In this document: one piece after another, positions 13,841 to 24,961 of the stretch
Numbering within the stretch: position 1 is the stretch's first letter
Layout: every line of letters begins with the position of its first letter
DNA from: Siphonodentalium dalli
Lineage: Eukaryota > Mollusca > Scaphopoda > Gadilida > Siphonodentaliidae
Direction of reading: 5' to 3'
DNA length: 64,000 bases
Assembly (NCBI GenBank): GCA_032622095.1
Contig: CP136069.1
Coordinates: forward strand, 189,523,122-189,587,121
Made by a program: the position numbers and the translations under genes
The notes under the pieces: generated by a model
Seen by the model: only the letters and a program-made list of their open reading frames with translations
Database searches by the model: none
What the model was told of the DNA's origin: nothing

Positions 13841-14774
13841 CTTTGACATTCAATCCCGATTTGGAGCTGCTGATGGTGGTGGTCGGCCATTCACATTCAC
13901 AATTAATACATGTTCATTAGCACAACGCATGTTTGTTTCGTTCAGTGGTATGATGGTGGTCAAGAGAACAGATAACATTTAATGACCGGGAACATGTCTG
14001 GCCGTAAATACAATGCGGTATAATGCATGGTGATAATCTGGTGATGATATGGTACGAGATGAAATGTATGATGGCGCGAAGACAACATTAACGCTGCCAG
14101 TTGTGAAACCGCTTAGCGATGGTATAATGTCTGTCCGGCAGTATGACAAATGTACTGTTTCCTGTAAGCAGAAATGCCAGCCGTGGTGCATATCTGATCC
14201 CTGTCACTCACGTTAAAGGCACATCAATTCAAATTACTTCACAGTTATCGGCTAGATAACATCATGTATATGTTAAGTGATAGATTGTCATATACCAATA
14301 TACGTGTAGTACATTCGACATAATTCAAGTTAATAAATTGTAAGTTATGAATTATCACATTTGATTATATTATCATTATGTACATTGCACGGTGTTGTGT
14401 TTGGGGTTTTTGAGTGTCATCTGTTGTTGGCCCCCGGAAAAAAATAAAAACCGGAAGCATCTTATGTTGGTCATTGTATAGGTCATTATTGAATGACACG
14501 GTCCCCAGAGGGTGAATTTAGTGATGCATACATATTCCCATCAAACGACTGAAAATCACGTCCACAAAAAAGTATATTGTATAATTTACATGTGATGTAA
14601 ACAGTAAACCGTAGTATGTTTCAGCTGAAAAAGTCAAACTGATGTTATCAGAACATACACGTGTTACAACAGAGTCGAGGGAATTAATATTATATATAAT
14701 GATTTGCCAATGGCGTGTACAAAACTCCAATAATGTTATACCCCATATATCATTAGTAGTAATTATACAAGTGA
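13841..14774. other. Unique intergenic sequence
   Basis: AT-rich, with no supported gene or repeat. Confidence 0.45.
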
Positions 14775-14876
14775 GTATCGTCCATTGAGTTACGGACCTT
14801 TAACTTTTCTCCTAGAACTCCGGATCGATTTCAACCAAATTTGGTGTGGTGACTCGGGGTACCCTGGTGGATGTTC
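14775..14876 (+). repeat. Dispersed repeat, left member of an inverted pair
   Basis: Contains the core CAAATTTGGTGTGGTGACTC followed by GGGGTA. The same core occurs in reverse complement at 16250-16345. The conserved part is about 40-45 bp with weaker similarity on both sides. The pair may be the ends of one old element or two independent insertions of a family. Confidence 0.6.
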
Positions 14877-15455
14877 TAGCGGAGTTAGGTTTTCTTTATT
14901 TTTTATTTTAAAAATAATAATATATAAATAAAAATATATAAATTGAGCAAGGCCTTGGTCCCCTTTGTGCGCGCGGCCGGCCCCTCGACGTTAAATAAAG
15001 AGCCTGTTTCAGTTAGTTTTACATACACAAAATGTCCACTACTTCTCACTTTGATGACACGCAAACCTAACGAGCTCGTACATGAAACAAATAGCTGCCG
15101 GCTCGAGATACGCCGTATCCTGCTGGTCATCTTCCTTGAAAACCGGAAGTGACATAGCGCGCATTAACACAATTCATCGCTGATGTCCCATCACCAAGCG
15201 TCGGGGACTGATTTAATGCGTGGACCGGTGTGTTTGGAAAATTAGCGATCACGCGATATATAAACATGCGCATGAAACCAACTCGCGGTTTTGTATGGAA
15301 GCAGGGTCTAATCAATATCAGTGATATCAGGCCGATTGTTTAAAAACTGGGTTCATGACGTCCATCAAGAGTTGGGACAATTATATTGTTTATGTGTTAC
15401 TTGCTGAAACAGTCTCCATTCAGAGGGGCCTACGAGAGGGCGGCCCATTTGTGCG
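14877..15455. other. Unique intergenic sequence between repeats
   Basis: AT-rich run (14890-14940) followed by a locally GC-richer patch (14955-15130) with short open frames on both strands. No domain is recognised. Confidence 0.4.
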
Positions 15456-15459
15456 TTAG

Positions 15460-15852
15460 CCCTTTACCCAACAAACCGACCAAAACCGGCCAAATAAAGC
15501 TGCAACAGCCTAAATTATCTTCGGTCTGTCTCAATGACACCATACAAATATGGATATCATTGGAACCGGCTCCTTGACCACATTGTGGTAGTTACAGTTA
15601 TGCCCTGTGCCAATGCATTCTCTTATATATGCGAGTCGACCATAGGTCGCCTCGCATATATAAGAGAATGCATTGGCCTAAACGAAAATCTTTTTTTAAC
15701 ACTTTTTACCATTTTTTCTTACATTCTTTAACAATTTTATAATTTTTAATGTGTTAAGCCAATGCATTCTCTTATATATGCGAGGCGACCTATGGTCGAC
15801 TCGCATATATAAGAGAATGCATTGGCACAGGGCCCTTATGTTGGGTAAAGCG
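15460..15852 (+). mobile_element. Double-hairpin piggyBac-like MITE, copy 2
   Basis: Same structure and orientation as the copy at 8305: long one-sided arm on the left, two mirrored 66-bp palindromes and a T-rich spacer. The right terminal repeat has a substitution (GGTAAAGCG). Both flanks read TTAG (15456-15459 and 15853-15856), so the target duplication is intact but is not the canonical TTAA. Confidence 0.85.
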
Positions 15853-15856
15853 TTAG

Positions 15857-16249
15857 CAGCCTGCGGCCCACTGTATGCGCTTCGCCTATTCTTTTATAGA
15901 TCTAATAGTTATTACGCTACTTCAATATATCCTCGTGCAGATAGGTTCATGTTGGATATAAATATTGATATTGGTTCATTTTGGACTTACCCTATTTGAT
16001 TCTGGAATAAGCCCACAGTGGACGTATACCTGCATGTTGTTCCGTTGTATGGCGCGGGCCACAGTGAAAACACATATATAAAGAGCGTACATCTGGTGCT
16101 GCAAAATTTCTTCGTACAAATAGGTTCATATTGGACTTATTTGATTCTGAAATAGGTCCATGGTGAGCTTATTTTTTTTGTTTTTTGTTTTTTGTTTTTT
16201 TTTTATTTAATTAAAAATGTTTATATAAAAAAAAATTAACGCTAAATAT
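15857..16249. other. Unique intergenic sequence with T-rich run
   Basis: No gene supported. A T/G homopolymer-like run (TTTTTTTGTTTTTTG type) lies at about 16170-16205, and a TATA-like CATATATAAAGAGC near 16074 has no obvious transcript unit. Confidence 0.4.
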
Positions 16250-16345
16250 TATAACCTCCGCCAGTCTACCCCGAGTCACCACACCAAATTTGATTGAAAT
16301 CGGACCAGCAGTCTGGGGGAATGATCCGGACAGACAGACAGATCC
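16250..16345 (-). repeat. Dispersed repeat, right member of an inverted pair
   Basis: Reverse complement of the 14775-14876 repeat, sharing the core GAGTCACCACACCAAATTTG. It is followed by a short CAGACAGACAGA run. The double-hairpin MITE at 15460 sits between the two members. Confidence 0.6.
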
Positions 16346-17734
16346 TACTCATATATAAGATATATAGATTTATTGGTTGCTATATATATTAGCCTAGTTA
16401 TGAGGCCGAGGTCGGCCGTATTGACCGAAAGACAATACGACACACCGAGGCCTTGACTACTCGTGCAGTATTTTATTAATTAACAACGGCAAATTGTTGT
16501 GTTTCACGCGAAGAATATATCAACATACTTATATACCATTGTGAGATTTATTAAATTTATTCCAGCAATTAGTATTCTTGTGAATTTGTGAAGAACTGAA
16601 TTTGAAGCGATTTTAAAGTAGTTGCTCCCAAAACACGCCGACAGTCCGTAATTCTTCCGAAAGCAACTGTAATAATTATATCTTTCGTCGGTTCAATATT
16701 CTTTGCCCATCGAGGTAAATACGCATACTGTCATTTACGTTACCGTTGGCCGTTTTTTCCACTTATTTGCTGACTTTTAGTTACTTATGATGCGGGTAGC
16801 TTTCTGCTTATTGCGGTCGAATAACCTATAGCTAATTAATAAATGCGAGCGTTGAACTATTTGTGGCATGTTACTTACTCACATCATGATATGATACATT
16901 CTGAATGAACCCAGACTGTTGTGAACCAGGCTGCTGGATAGTTACGCGATAGAAAGTCTCATTGAAAAGCCGACGAAAATCCTATATCGGATGTACGTCT
17001 CTAGAACTCTCTTTTAAAATTAGGTTATGTATTCATTTCATTGGAAAATGACGCAGACTGCGAGCCATTTCATTGGTTTATGGCATTGTCAAACTCAACT
17101 ACTGTTGGAAAACTGAAGATAGGCGATATATCTGTAATTCATTTGACTCATCGCAATTTATATGAGACATCATCTTCGAGTTTTATCGTGCTATCATACA
17201 CGGAATTTCGGAAACTCGGACCGGAATGGAATGAAATAGAATTGAGTGAAGGTATCCCTTTCGTGAATCTGCTACATCGCTACAAAATCACTGGACACAA
17301 TATCAAAAACACAGAACCCCGCAACAAAGCAATTACTAGAAAATTATTAATACAAACTTCAAATATATATTTTTATTTAAATCGGTAAAGTATTTTTCTG
17401 TGAACAACTGCTGTACCTGCATTAAAATCTGGATCTAGAAAATTTGGGGCCATGATTTTTCTTAGGCATGAGTTAACAGTGTGGCCATATATGGTCAGTA
17501 CATGTATATTCCTAAAATGGCGACATAAAGAGCGGTTGCATTACGATTGTTCGGAAGAAAAAAAACAGCTGCTAATTCTCGATAACTCCGGTGAATACAT
17601 TGAGAGTGATTCTTTCGGCGTGTACGTTTGCAGGCAAGAACTGCATGTCTAGCAAATTATCTCCGATTAGTCTTGTAGTTTGGCCATATATTGCAATTTC
17701 TGTGTGAGCTAACACCTGGAAATAACATAACCGG
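16346..17734. other. Unique intergenic sequence
   Basis: An imperfect hairpin at about 16400-16455 (GAGGCCGAGG with a partner CCGAGGCCTTG) is the only structure noted. An open frame of 115 codons at 17041-17388 (+) has no recognisable domain and is not supported as a gene. Confidence 0.4.
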
Positions 17735-18249
17735 ATATATTTACATACTAAGTGTTGTCATCACTAAATCCAGCATTCTGATTGGTCGGCGCCCACGTGG
17801 CTAGTTGCAGTTATTTCTCGGTGAATGCGCAACGCCTCATAACACCAAGCTCATAACACCATCGATACGTCATTGGGTTTGGAAAGACGAACGCGTAATG
17901 TTTTGGGCGCATTTGGACTCGTGCAGGGTTGACTTAATACATCATCGGGTTTCAATATGAAGAGAAATTGTTCCTATTAACTTTTGCCAAGGGTGCTATT
18001 GGGTATTTTGGGCTGTTTTTGTCACGATACACTTTTCGATTTAAATACATTTACAAAAGTGGCTTTTTCGCTAAATGTATATAAATATAAGGATTAACTT
18101 TCATGTGGACTATTTTTATGGAGATGTAACCGTGGGGTAAGTGGTCATAACTTGTATGTAAAACCCTTCGGGTTTTACACAAGTTATGTCCACTTACCTC
18201 ACGGTTACATCTCCATAAAAACAGTCCACATGACAGTTAATCCTTATAT
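17735..18249 (+). repeat. 515-bp dispersed repeat ending in a long hairpin, copy A
   Basis: Highly similar over its whole length to the reverse complement of 31823-32335. The first ~350 bp is non-palindromic (begins near TACTAAGTGTTGTCATCAC). The last ~165 bp (18085-18249) is a hairpin with arms of about 75 bp starting ATATAAGGATTAACT and closing AGTTAATCCTTATAT, around the loop region AAACCCTTCGGGTTT. Both copies share this composite layout, so it is one unit. I cannot define terminal repeats or a target duplication, so the mobile-element class is unknown. Confidence 0.8.
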
Positions 18250-18789
18250 AAATATGCAATCAGCCATAACCGACCATTTAATAATGGTTAGAACGGAGCC
18301 TTGCTCACCATACCCGAAATAGGCAAATTTAGCTTATTTTTGTTATCGTAAGCACTCACATAATATATATGGATCACAATTCCATAAACGAGAAATTACG
18401 GTCCGATCGGCACACGCGAAAACGAACCACTTTATACGATCGGCACTACTCAAACATCCACTTTATACCCAACTAAATATCAACAACCAGATACAAGATC
18501 TTAACCCCAAGCTGCTCTATAGCGAGCTCTTGGTGGGACGGCATGTTGTAATTGATGATATGGTATACATGTTACCATTTGGTCACCTAAGGGTGACGGT
18601 GTGTCTCGGCAATTATGTTTTCATTGTGGTTTGTAAAAGGTCATGGTCGGATGGGAATTATATTCAAAAATACTTAATGGAACGCAACATTGCAAATTAT
18701 TGAAGGTCAGGGTATACATTCAATCACGAGTTGCTTCATTACGGGGGCATAATCACGTTCGACCTAGTGATAGTTCTTGTTCACAAACT
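18250..18789. other. Unique intergenic sequence
   Basis: No supported feature. Short open frames only. Confidence 0.4.
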
Positions 18790-19135
18790 ATTATAGGTTA
18801 TAACCCGCTTGGGTATCTGTACAAGCAATATAGAACCAGGCAGAGTACATATACCAAAGCGGGTTATGACATATTCATAAACCGATTCACACCCCAAGGC
18901 AAATAGAATTGAGCCACTTTCAATATGATTACGTATCAATTACCATTTAATCAAAGATTAATTGAATGTTGTGTGGTGTTATATTATTCCTACCGCACAC
19001 GTCAAATGATCGTTGATGGTCAGGGAGCACTTGGGCAATTAATCAGCGTCGATTGACATTTTGTCTCCGAATTTAAAGTATTGTTTATTAGGATTGGCTC
19101 CGGCGAAATACAGATTCATACAAGAAATATAATTA
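18790..19135 (+). repeat. Locally duplicated hairpin-bearing repeat, copy 1
   Basis: Begins ATTATAGGTTATAACCCGC with a hairpin at 18799-18867, then ACCGATTCACACCCCAAGG, ATCAATTACCATT and an ATTGAATG segment, and ends at GAAATACAGATTCATACAAG. A diverged direct copy lies at 19226-19925. Confidence 0.7.
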
Positions 19136-19225
19136 TATATATATATTACAACAGTATAGGTTATAATGTTTCGCGAGCATTTTAAAATATTCCGAAAGCG
19201 CACTGTGTCCGATCGTACATAATAT

Positions 19226-19925
19226 GTATAGGTTATAACCCCCTTGGGTATGTGTACAAGAAATATAGACCAAACCGCGAAGCGGCGCGGTCTATATTTA
19301 TTGTACAGATACCCAAGGGGTTATTACATATTTATAAAACGGTTCACACCCCAAGGCAAACACAATTGAGCCACATTCTATTCGACGATTACCTATCAAT
19401 TACCATTCAATTAAAAGTTAATTGAATGGATTGTGGTGTTACATATTCCTGTTGAATAATTAGTCAAATGTTCGTTGGCAATCGGCTGACTTGGGTCTGC
19501 ATTATATATCAGCATTGATAAATCATTTTGTGTCAGAATTTGAGAACGTTTTATAGTGATAACGTGTTTCTTGATAAAACAGATTCTTCGTTGTGACAAT
19601 AAACTGTTTCAGCTGTTTAAGTTATTTTTCGCCTTGTTGTCATAATGGAATTATAGTTCAGAACACAAGAGACAATGTGCGGGTAGTGTTCGGACTCCGA
19701 AGTGAAACTATTCCACATTAATTGCATGAAGTTTATTTGATGAAATATCACAGGCATTCCCAAGTGACTGGTGCGATCATTATCATGGCGCATTGTTAGA
19801 ATTTCACACCTACCGGTCCGATCTTCTTTCAGCTTACTATCCAATTAATGTCAATTTCTGTGTGATATTTAGCTCAAGTCTGTATTTTGGCCCCGTTGAA
19901 ATACAGATTCATACAAGAAATATTG
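19226..19925 (+). repeat. Locally duplicated hairpin-bearing repeat, copy 2 with internal extra DNA
   Basis: Matches copy 1 in order: TATAGGTTATAACCCCC, a longer hairpin at 19235-19325 (arms of about 35 bp around CGCGAAGCGGCGCG), GGTTCACACCCCAAGGC, ATCAATTACCATTCAATT, and finally GAAATACAGATTCATACAAG at 19896. Relative to copy 1 it contains roughly 300 bp of extra sequence between about 19560 and 19870. Confidence 0.65.
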
Positions 19926-19985
19926 TTCATGAATTGGAGCAATTTGATTGGCCGAGGGGTGTGAATCGGTTTATAAAGTATAGTT
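19926..19985 (-). repeat. Inverted partial copy of the local repeat
   Basis: The segment GAGGGGTGTGAATCGGTTTA is the reverse complement of the TAAACCGATTCACACCCC portion of the 18790 repeat. It places an inverted fragment next to the end of copy 2. Confidence 0.55.
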
Positions 19986-20104
19986 ATTGTTATATGTGTT
20001 CCCGGATCTAGGATAAACTTCCTTTCCCCAATGATTGTAATGATCACACCCACATTGACATTAGCAGTCGGACCTCCAGAGAGCTTGGATCGCCACCTCT
20101 CAGG

Positions 20105-20749
20105 ATGAACTCACCACCGTTAATACCAATTAGTGTCACTAATATGCTGGACGCCATGCATGTCACGCCTTGTCTGAGCTGGTCACTTCATGCTCATAAA
20201 GGCGGATACCAGCTGGTTCTGGATTTCCAAACCGGCCCGGCACAGCCCTTTTCAGGGCTCCCTACCGGACCGGAAAATACCAGATCAGCACGGAAACCAC
20301 GACAAAAGATGAACAAGAAAAAGAAGAAAACACCATCAAGGAAAAAAGCGATGCCGAGAGACTAGCCGCGTGGAAAGAGAAGAAGGCGACGGATGTTACA
20401 CCAGCCAGCTCCTCCCATGCATGCAGTCGAGATCCCGACCCAGTCTGTCTAGGAGGAGGTGGAATCACCACCACCATCGCCTCTACGGCCAGACGCGGAC
20501 ACCTCCGACTTCATCCCGAAGACTCCGGAATACATCGAGCCGGAGCCTGCCAATCCTATATCACCGGTAACCGAACAAGAAACAGATGCCACCCGCCTAT
20601 GGAGAGAAACCTACATGAAAGAATCAGCTAAATATCTCGCCAGCGTAGACGAATCAATTAAGAAAGCAGAAAAGACTAGAATGAAAGCAAAGGCAGTCTT
20701 AGACGAATTAGATCCACCGAAAAGTAAAAAGAAAAAAGAAAAAAGCTAA
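20105..20749 (+). pseudogene. Decayed coding remnant, lysine-rich then proline/acidic, probably from a retroelement
   Basis: A protein-like stretch split over reading frames. The first part (20105-20365) contains SWSLHAHKGGYQLVLDF and a KKKKKTPSRKK cluster. Coding character then moves to a neighbouring frame (about 20350-20450, including ERLAAWKEKK), and again to the frame of 20459-20749, which is rich in Pro, Asp and Glu (PPPSPLRPDADTSDF) and ends in a lysine cluster before the stop. Local GC content is higher than in the flanks and codon use looks coding-like. At least two frameshifts and an in-frame stop separate the parts, so it is not an intact gene. A short basic ORF preceding proline/acidic sequence resembles accessory ORFs of invertebrate retroelements, but I cannot name the family. 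No reverse transcriptase lies nearby. Confidence 0.45.
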
Positions 20750-21288
20750 AAGCAACCAGCAAAAGCTTAACATCTCAACCTCACTTTGTCTCCGGTCAGC
20801 CACCGCATCTGAACAGCATCAACAGCCTCAAAAATCGATCTTCATCGAATATATCAAGAAAGGATGAAGGGAATCGCACAATGCGTTCCGATCATCCTAC
20901 CCGGCCTGCGGCCGGAAACTACACAACAACAATTGTAATGATAGGGTTAACTGTATAGATAAGCACAGTATGTGGAAGATGTAAATGGTATAGTATAAGA
21001 ACACACAAGCATAATTAACAAGATCATATTCTTAATTGGTTATGACTGGTGGCAACCATTCTATAAGTGAGGGAGGACCAAACCAGTATCATCCTATAGT
21101 AAACAACAGTATGGTACACGTCATAGACAATGGTACTATGATATCTCAGACCTTATTTGGACGCATGATACACCAATGGTTGGAACAACTATACTCGTGT
21201 CCAGAAATATATAGACACTCCAGCTTAGACCACCGAACAATCAACTCCTCTGTTCGTCTACCTATTGTGCTTATCGGCAAAGACTTGT
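20750..21288. other. Unique intergenic sequence
   Basis: Possible 3' continuation of the decayed element up to about 20940, with a small CCGGCCTGCGGCCGG palindrome. Otherwise no supported feature. Confidence 0.4.
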
Positions 21289-21292
21289 TTAA

Positions 21293-21617
21293 CCCTTTAC
21301 CCAACAGAACGGCCCTGTGCCAATGCATTCTATTATATATGCGAGTCGACCATAGGTCGCCTCGCATATATAAGAGAATGCATTGGCTTAACACATTAAA
21401 AATTATAAAATTGTTAAAGAATGTAAGAAAAAATGGTAAAAAGTGTTAAAAAAAGATTTTTTTAGGCCAATGCATTCTCTTATATATGCGAGGCGACCTA
21501 TGGTCGACTCGCATATATAAGAGAATGCATTGGCACAGGGCATAACTGTAACTATCACAATGTGGTCAAGGAGCCGGTTCCAATGATATCAATATTTGTA
21601 TGGTTCTATTGAGACAT
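21293..21617 (-). mobile_element. Double-hairpin piggyBac-like MITE, copy 3, truncated
   Basis: Begins after TTAA (21289-21292) with CCCTTTACCCAACAGAACGG. It has both mirrored palindromes and an A-rich spacer, and runs into the one-sided arm (GTGGTCAAGGAGCCGG). The arm stops at about 21617, so the final ~75 bp and the second terminal repeat are missing. Orientation is opposite to copies 1 and 2. Confidence 0.85.
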
Positions 21618-21739
21618 TTCACCACTAGACTACGGGACACACTGGTGCACGCAAGTAAGCTGGTGTGAAAGTAAAAACTTCTATATCCTCTTCACGGGGA
21701 TATCGAAATTTATTTAACCGCGATTTTGTTTTTCGATAA

Positions 21740-21927
21740 ATAATAAATAGAGAATACCTACAGTTTTTGTTTGAATACCGAAATATCTCATTGGTGCCTG
21801 GAGAGAAATATCGAATTTTCACTAGCGGCTACAAGCCGCGAGTGAAAATTCGATATTTCTCTCCAGACACGAATGAGATGTTTTAGGTATTCAAACAAAA
21901 AATTGTAGGTATTCTTTTTATTATATG
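21740..21927. repeat. Long imperfect hairpin
   Basis: The left arm starts ATAATAAATAGAGAATACC and the right arm ends GGTATTCTTTTTATTAT. The core arms share GAAAATTCGATATTTCTCTCC around a short GC-rich turn (AGCGGCTACAAGCCGC). Arms are about 85 bp with scattered mismatches. Probably a foldback MITE, but no clear target duplication is visible. Confidence 0.7.
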
Positions 21928-22289
21928 CACCTTATTAAAGCTCAAAGTTGAAAAGTTATGCGGCATTTTTACTTTTAATAGTATAGCAATTTGAACAATA
22001 CTTCCTACTAATCATGAGTGCCCAATTACCTATAGATAAAGCAATTTTAAGACTCGCGCAAAGAAATGAAACACGGAATTGAAAAAAAAAGAGTCTCCGT
22101 GTCACCACAGTCGAACTATATATAAATCCCACGTGCACGGGTCACATCGGCATGGTGCGTGATAAGTTGCGGCTATCTGACGACACTTAGGGTGATCAAT
22201 CGATAATTAGATGTCAAGAGTGTCTGTTTCAACTTTACGCTCGTGTGATTTTCTTGGGGAAGTTTTTCGCGTGTTTTACTTCTGCCTTC
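21928..22289. other. Unique intergenic sequence
   Basis: Nothing supported. Confidence 0.4.
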
Positions 22290-22860
22290 TTCTTGAGGGG
22301 GAGGGAGGTGAGGGAGGGGAGGGGGAGGGAGAGAGGGAGGGAGGGAGGGCAGGGGGGATGGAGGGGAGGGGAGTTAGGGAAGGGAGGGAGGTGAGGGATG
22401 GGAGGGAGGGGAGGAGGGGAGGGAGGAAGGAGGGAAGGAGGGAGGGAGAGGGGAGAGAGGGGCGAGAGAGAGGGGAGATAGAGAGGGGGCAGGGGAGACA
22501 GGGTAGAGGGGAGAGAGGGGCAGAGAGAGCGGCGGGGGGGAGGGAGAGGGTAGAGAGAAAGGGGGAGAGAGAAAGGGGGAGAGAGAGAGGGGAGAGAGAG
22601 AGGGGGGGAGAGAGAGAAAGGGAGAGAGAAAGGGGGAGAGAGAGAAAGGGAGAGAGAGGAGAGATTTTAGAGATGGGAGATAGGGAGGGGAGGGAGGGAG
22701 GGGAGGGGAGGAGGAGGGAAAGAGGAAGATGGAGGGAGGGAGATAGAAGAGAGAGAGGGGAGAGGGGAGGAGAGGGGATGAGATGAGGAGATAGGGGAGA
22801 GAGAGAGAGGGGGTGGGAGGGGAGGGAGAGGGAGGGCGATGGGAGGGAGAGAGAGGGAGA
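22290..22860. repeat. 570-bp polypurine (G/A) tract
   Basis: The plus strand is almost uninterrupted purine with rare T or C. The first half is GGGAGGGA-type and the second half GGGAGAGAGAG-type. The open frames on both strands (Gly/Arg/Glu-rich and Ser/Pro/Leu-rich) are composition artefacts. Such tracts can form triplex (H-DNA), and the GGGAGGG stretches can form G-quadruplexes. Confidence 0.95.
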
Positions 22861-22935
22861 CAAAATTCGATTTGAGCCGAGGTTTACCGAGGCTCAAATA
22901 GAATTTAGAGGACGAGGTTGATAAATTACGTTTAA
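22861..22935 (+). repeat. Small dispersed repeat adjoining the purine tract
   Basis: AAATTCGATTTGAGCC and GGCTCAAATAGAATTT form a short hairpin followed by GACGAGGTTGATAAATTA. A related sequence in reverse complement lies at 33295-33380 (CTCGTCCACTAAATTAGA). Confidence 0.5.
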
Positions 22936-24078
22936 AATAGGGCGACTGTGAGATACCTTTTATCACATGATCAAATAAACGCGAAGCAACCGGGGGGGGT
23001 CAAAGCCACCAATAAGCAATTTTTTCGGCAACTAAAAAAAAAGTTTCCTGCTTGTTTTTTTAGTGTTTTGGCAATGAGTTGGGCTTCAAAACCACTTTGA
23101 ATGAAAGAAATAATGTAATTCTAACTGGTAAACTGACTGCATGTTTTATCTTACAATATAGCTATAATTCATCAAATACACGCGAAAACGCCTAGGCGGT
23201 TTCCGATCTTGTATCCTGGATGGCAACAAGGATATCTTCGATGGCAACAGCTGGTGCACGTGCGTTTCGACAACTGGCTTGTTTTCAAAACAAAACGTCT
23301 AAATAACCAACTAAAAGTCGTAAAATAATATACTCGTGTGCTACGAATGTAAAATAATCAATAATTAGTTCAATAAAGTTGACAAAATGTGGAGACAGGG
23401 CCCAAAAAGCTCAAAATAACCCAAAAATGTTTGGAAATTGAAAAAGTAACTAAGTTTACACATTGTTAACAGCGCGCACGAATACGGACTGTTTTGACAA
23501 TTTCTATTTTAGCGAAGTAGGGAATTCCCCGTAATTCAGTACGGTCTTGATCAAAAGCTACTGAACGCATTTTTTATTCGATAAAATACAGAATGGAAAA
23601 TCAAATTAATTTTATCGTATGTTAAGGATATAAAACACAATACTTACGAAAAGTCCGTGATTCAGTGCATTTCCTCTAAACGAAGTTTAATGGGTTATTT
23701 TAGTGCGAGTCAGAACTCGATTGTCGAAGTGTCGGAAAGTTCAAAATTCACCAAAACTCTGAATGGACAGTCATCTCCGGCAATGCCTCTCGCCAACACT
23801 ATCACTATCCAAGGAGATTGCACCATAAAATAATACAATTATCCTGTTAAAAGTGACAATTATGTCGAACATATGAAACGAAAATATCGTCGCCTCTTCA
23901 TTGAATCGGATTCCAGCCAAAGTGAATTTGAATAGTGACGTGAATTTCTCAGAATTTGACTTATCACAACGTCGCGTGCTGAGAATATTGTGTACGTTGT
24001 GTGTTGCGCGTAATAAAATAGTTCCTGTTTTAAATTGAGTTTTATTGGATTTTTATGGGACGAATTGTAAGATAAATT
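22936..24078. other. Unique intergenic sequence
   Basis: No gene supported. Confidence 0.4.
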
Positions 24079-24237
24079 GGTTATCATCACCCTGTGTGTT
24101 TCCGAGATCCGTATTCAAGTCTCGCTGCCTTCTCTGGGCTGTCTATCGACTCGTCCTACGGACTCGTCGATAGACTGCCAAGAGAAGGCAGCTCGACTTG
24201 AATACGGATCTCAGAAACACACATGGTGGTGATAACC
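24079..24237. repeat. 159-bp hairpin
   Basis: The arms GGTTATCATCACC and GGTGGTGATAACC enclose long matching inner arms (GAGATCCGTATTCAAGTC versus GACTTGAATACGGATCTC) around GACTCGTCCTACGGACTC. Stems are about 70 bp with few mismatches. Probably a foldback MITE; no target duplication is identified. Confidence 0.75.
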
Positions 24238-24957
24238 TATATGTATTTTGTTGCAAATTTTGAAATCCAAGATGGCCGCTGGCAGCCATGTTTTTTTTGG
24301 CCGAATGACCTCAAACTGACTCATTCCTATTTACATGTCCATGTTAACATCCATGATAAATAAGTATGCACAGAAATTCATATACAGCTGTTTACAGTGA
24401 ATTTCCCCCCGCAAATTTCTGTTTTAGTGTTAAAAGGGGGGGTGGGTGTCAAAAAAAGGTCGGAAAAAACTGCCGAAAGCGGAAAAAAATTTGGCGGTGG
24501 GGGTGTGTGGGTACAAAAAATGATCGAAAGGGAAAAAATGCCATACGTGCCTGAAAAAAAAAAAATCCGACCCCCCCCCCCCCCCCCCGAAGCAACGCGA
24601 AGTTTTCGTCGAAAACAACGATCATAAACTGCAGCGAACGCAAGTCATTTAAAGAACGGCGTGACGTCATCACATGCGCTGATATTAAACGTGTGTCTTA
24701 CCGATAATTATGAAACTGCTATTATGGGCAAATTATGTGATAAATATATATATCGTTTTCTCGCGGATTTATGTTCAAAATAATAGCCACTAAAACTGTG
24801 CCATGAATGTCATAAGAAAATTTTAACAAAATTGATATTAATTGATAGAAGGTTTACTGGACAGGGGTCCTCGATTCACATCTGTTACTGTATAAGTCCC
24901 GAAATCTATATCAAATTTACTGGGAATGATAGACCATTTTAAGCTGTTGCTGAAGCG
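24238..24957. other. Intergenic sequence with low-complexity G/A patch and poly-C run
   Basis: Between about 24430 and 24590 the sequence is purine-biased with G runs. It ends in a poly-A run and then a C run of about 18 bases at 24571-24588. Overlapping open frames on both strands are composition artefacts. Nothing else is seen. Confidence 0.6.
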
Positions 24958-24961
24958 TTAA

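Noticed and set aside
17041-17388. 115-codon plus-strand frame
   Set aside because: No recognisable motif, no clear gene context, and its length is within chance expectation for this amount of DNA.
22211-22966. Long open frames rich in Gly/Arg/Glu (+) and Ser/Pro/Leu (-)
   Set aside because: They are direct translations of a polypurine tract and its complement.
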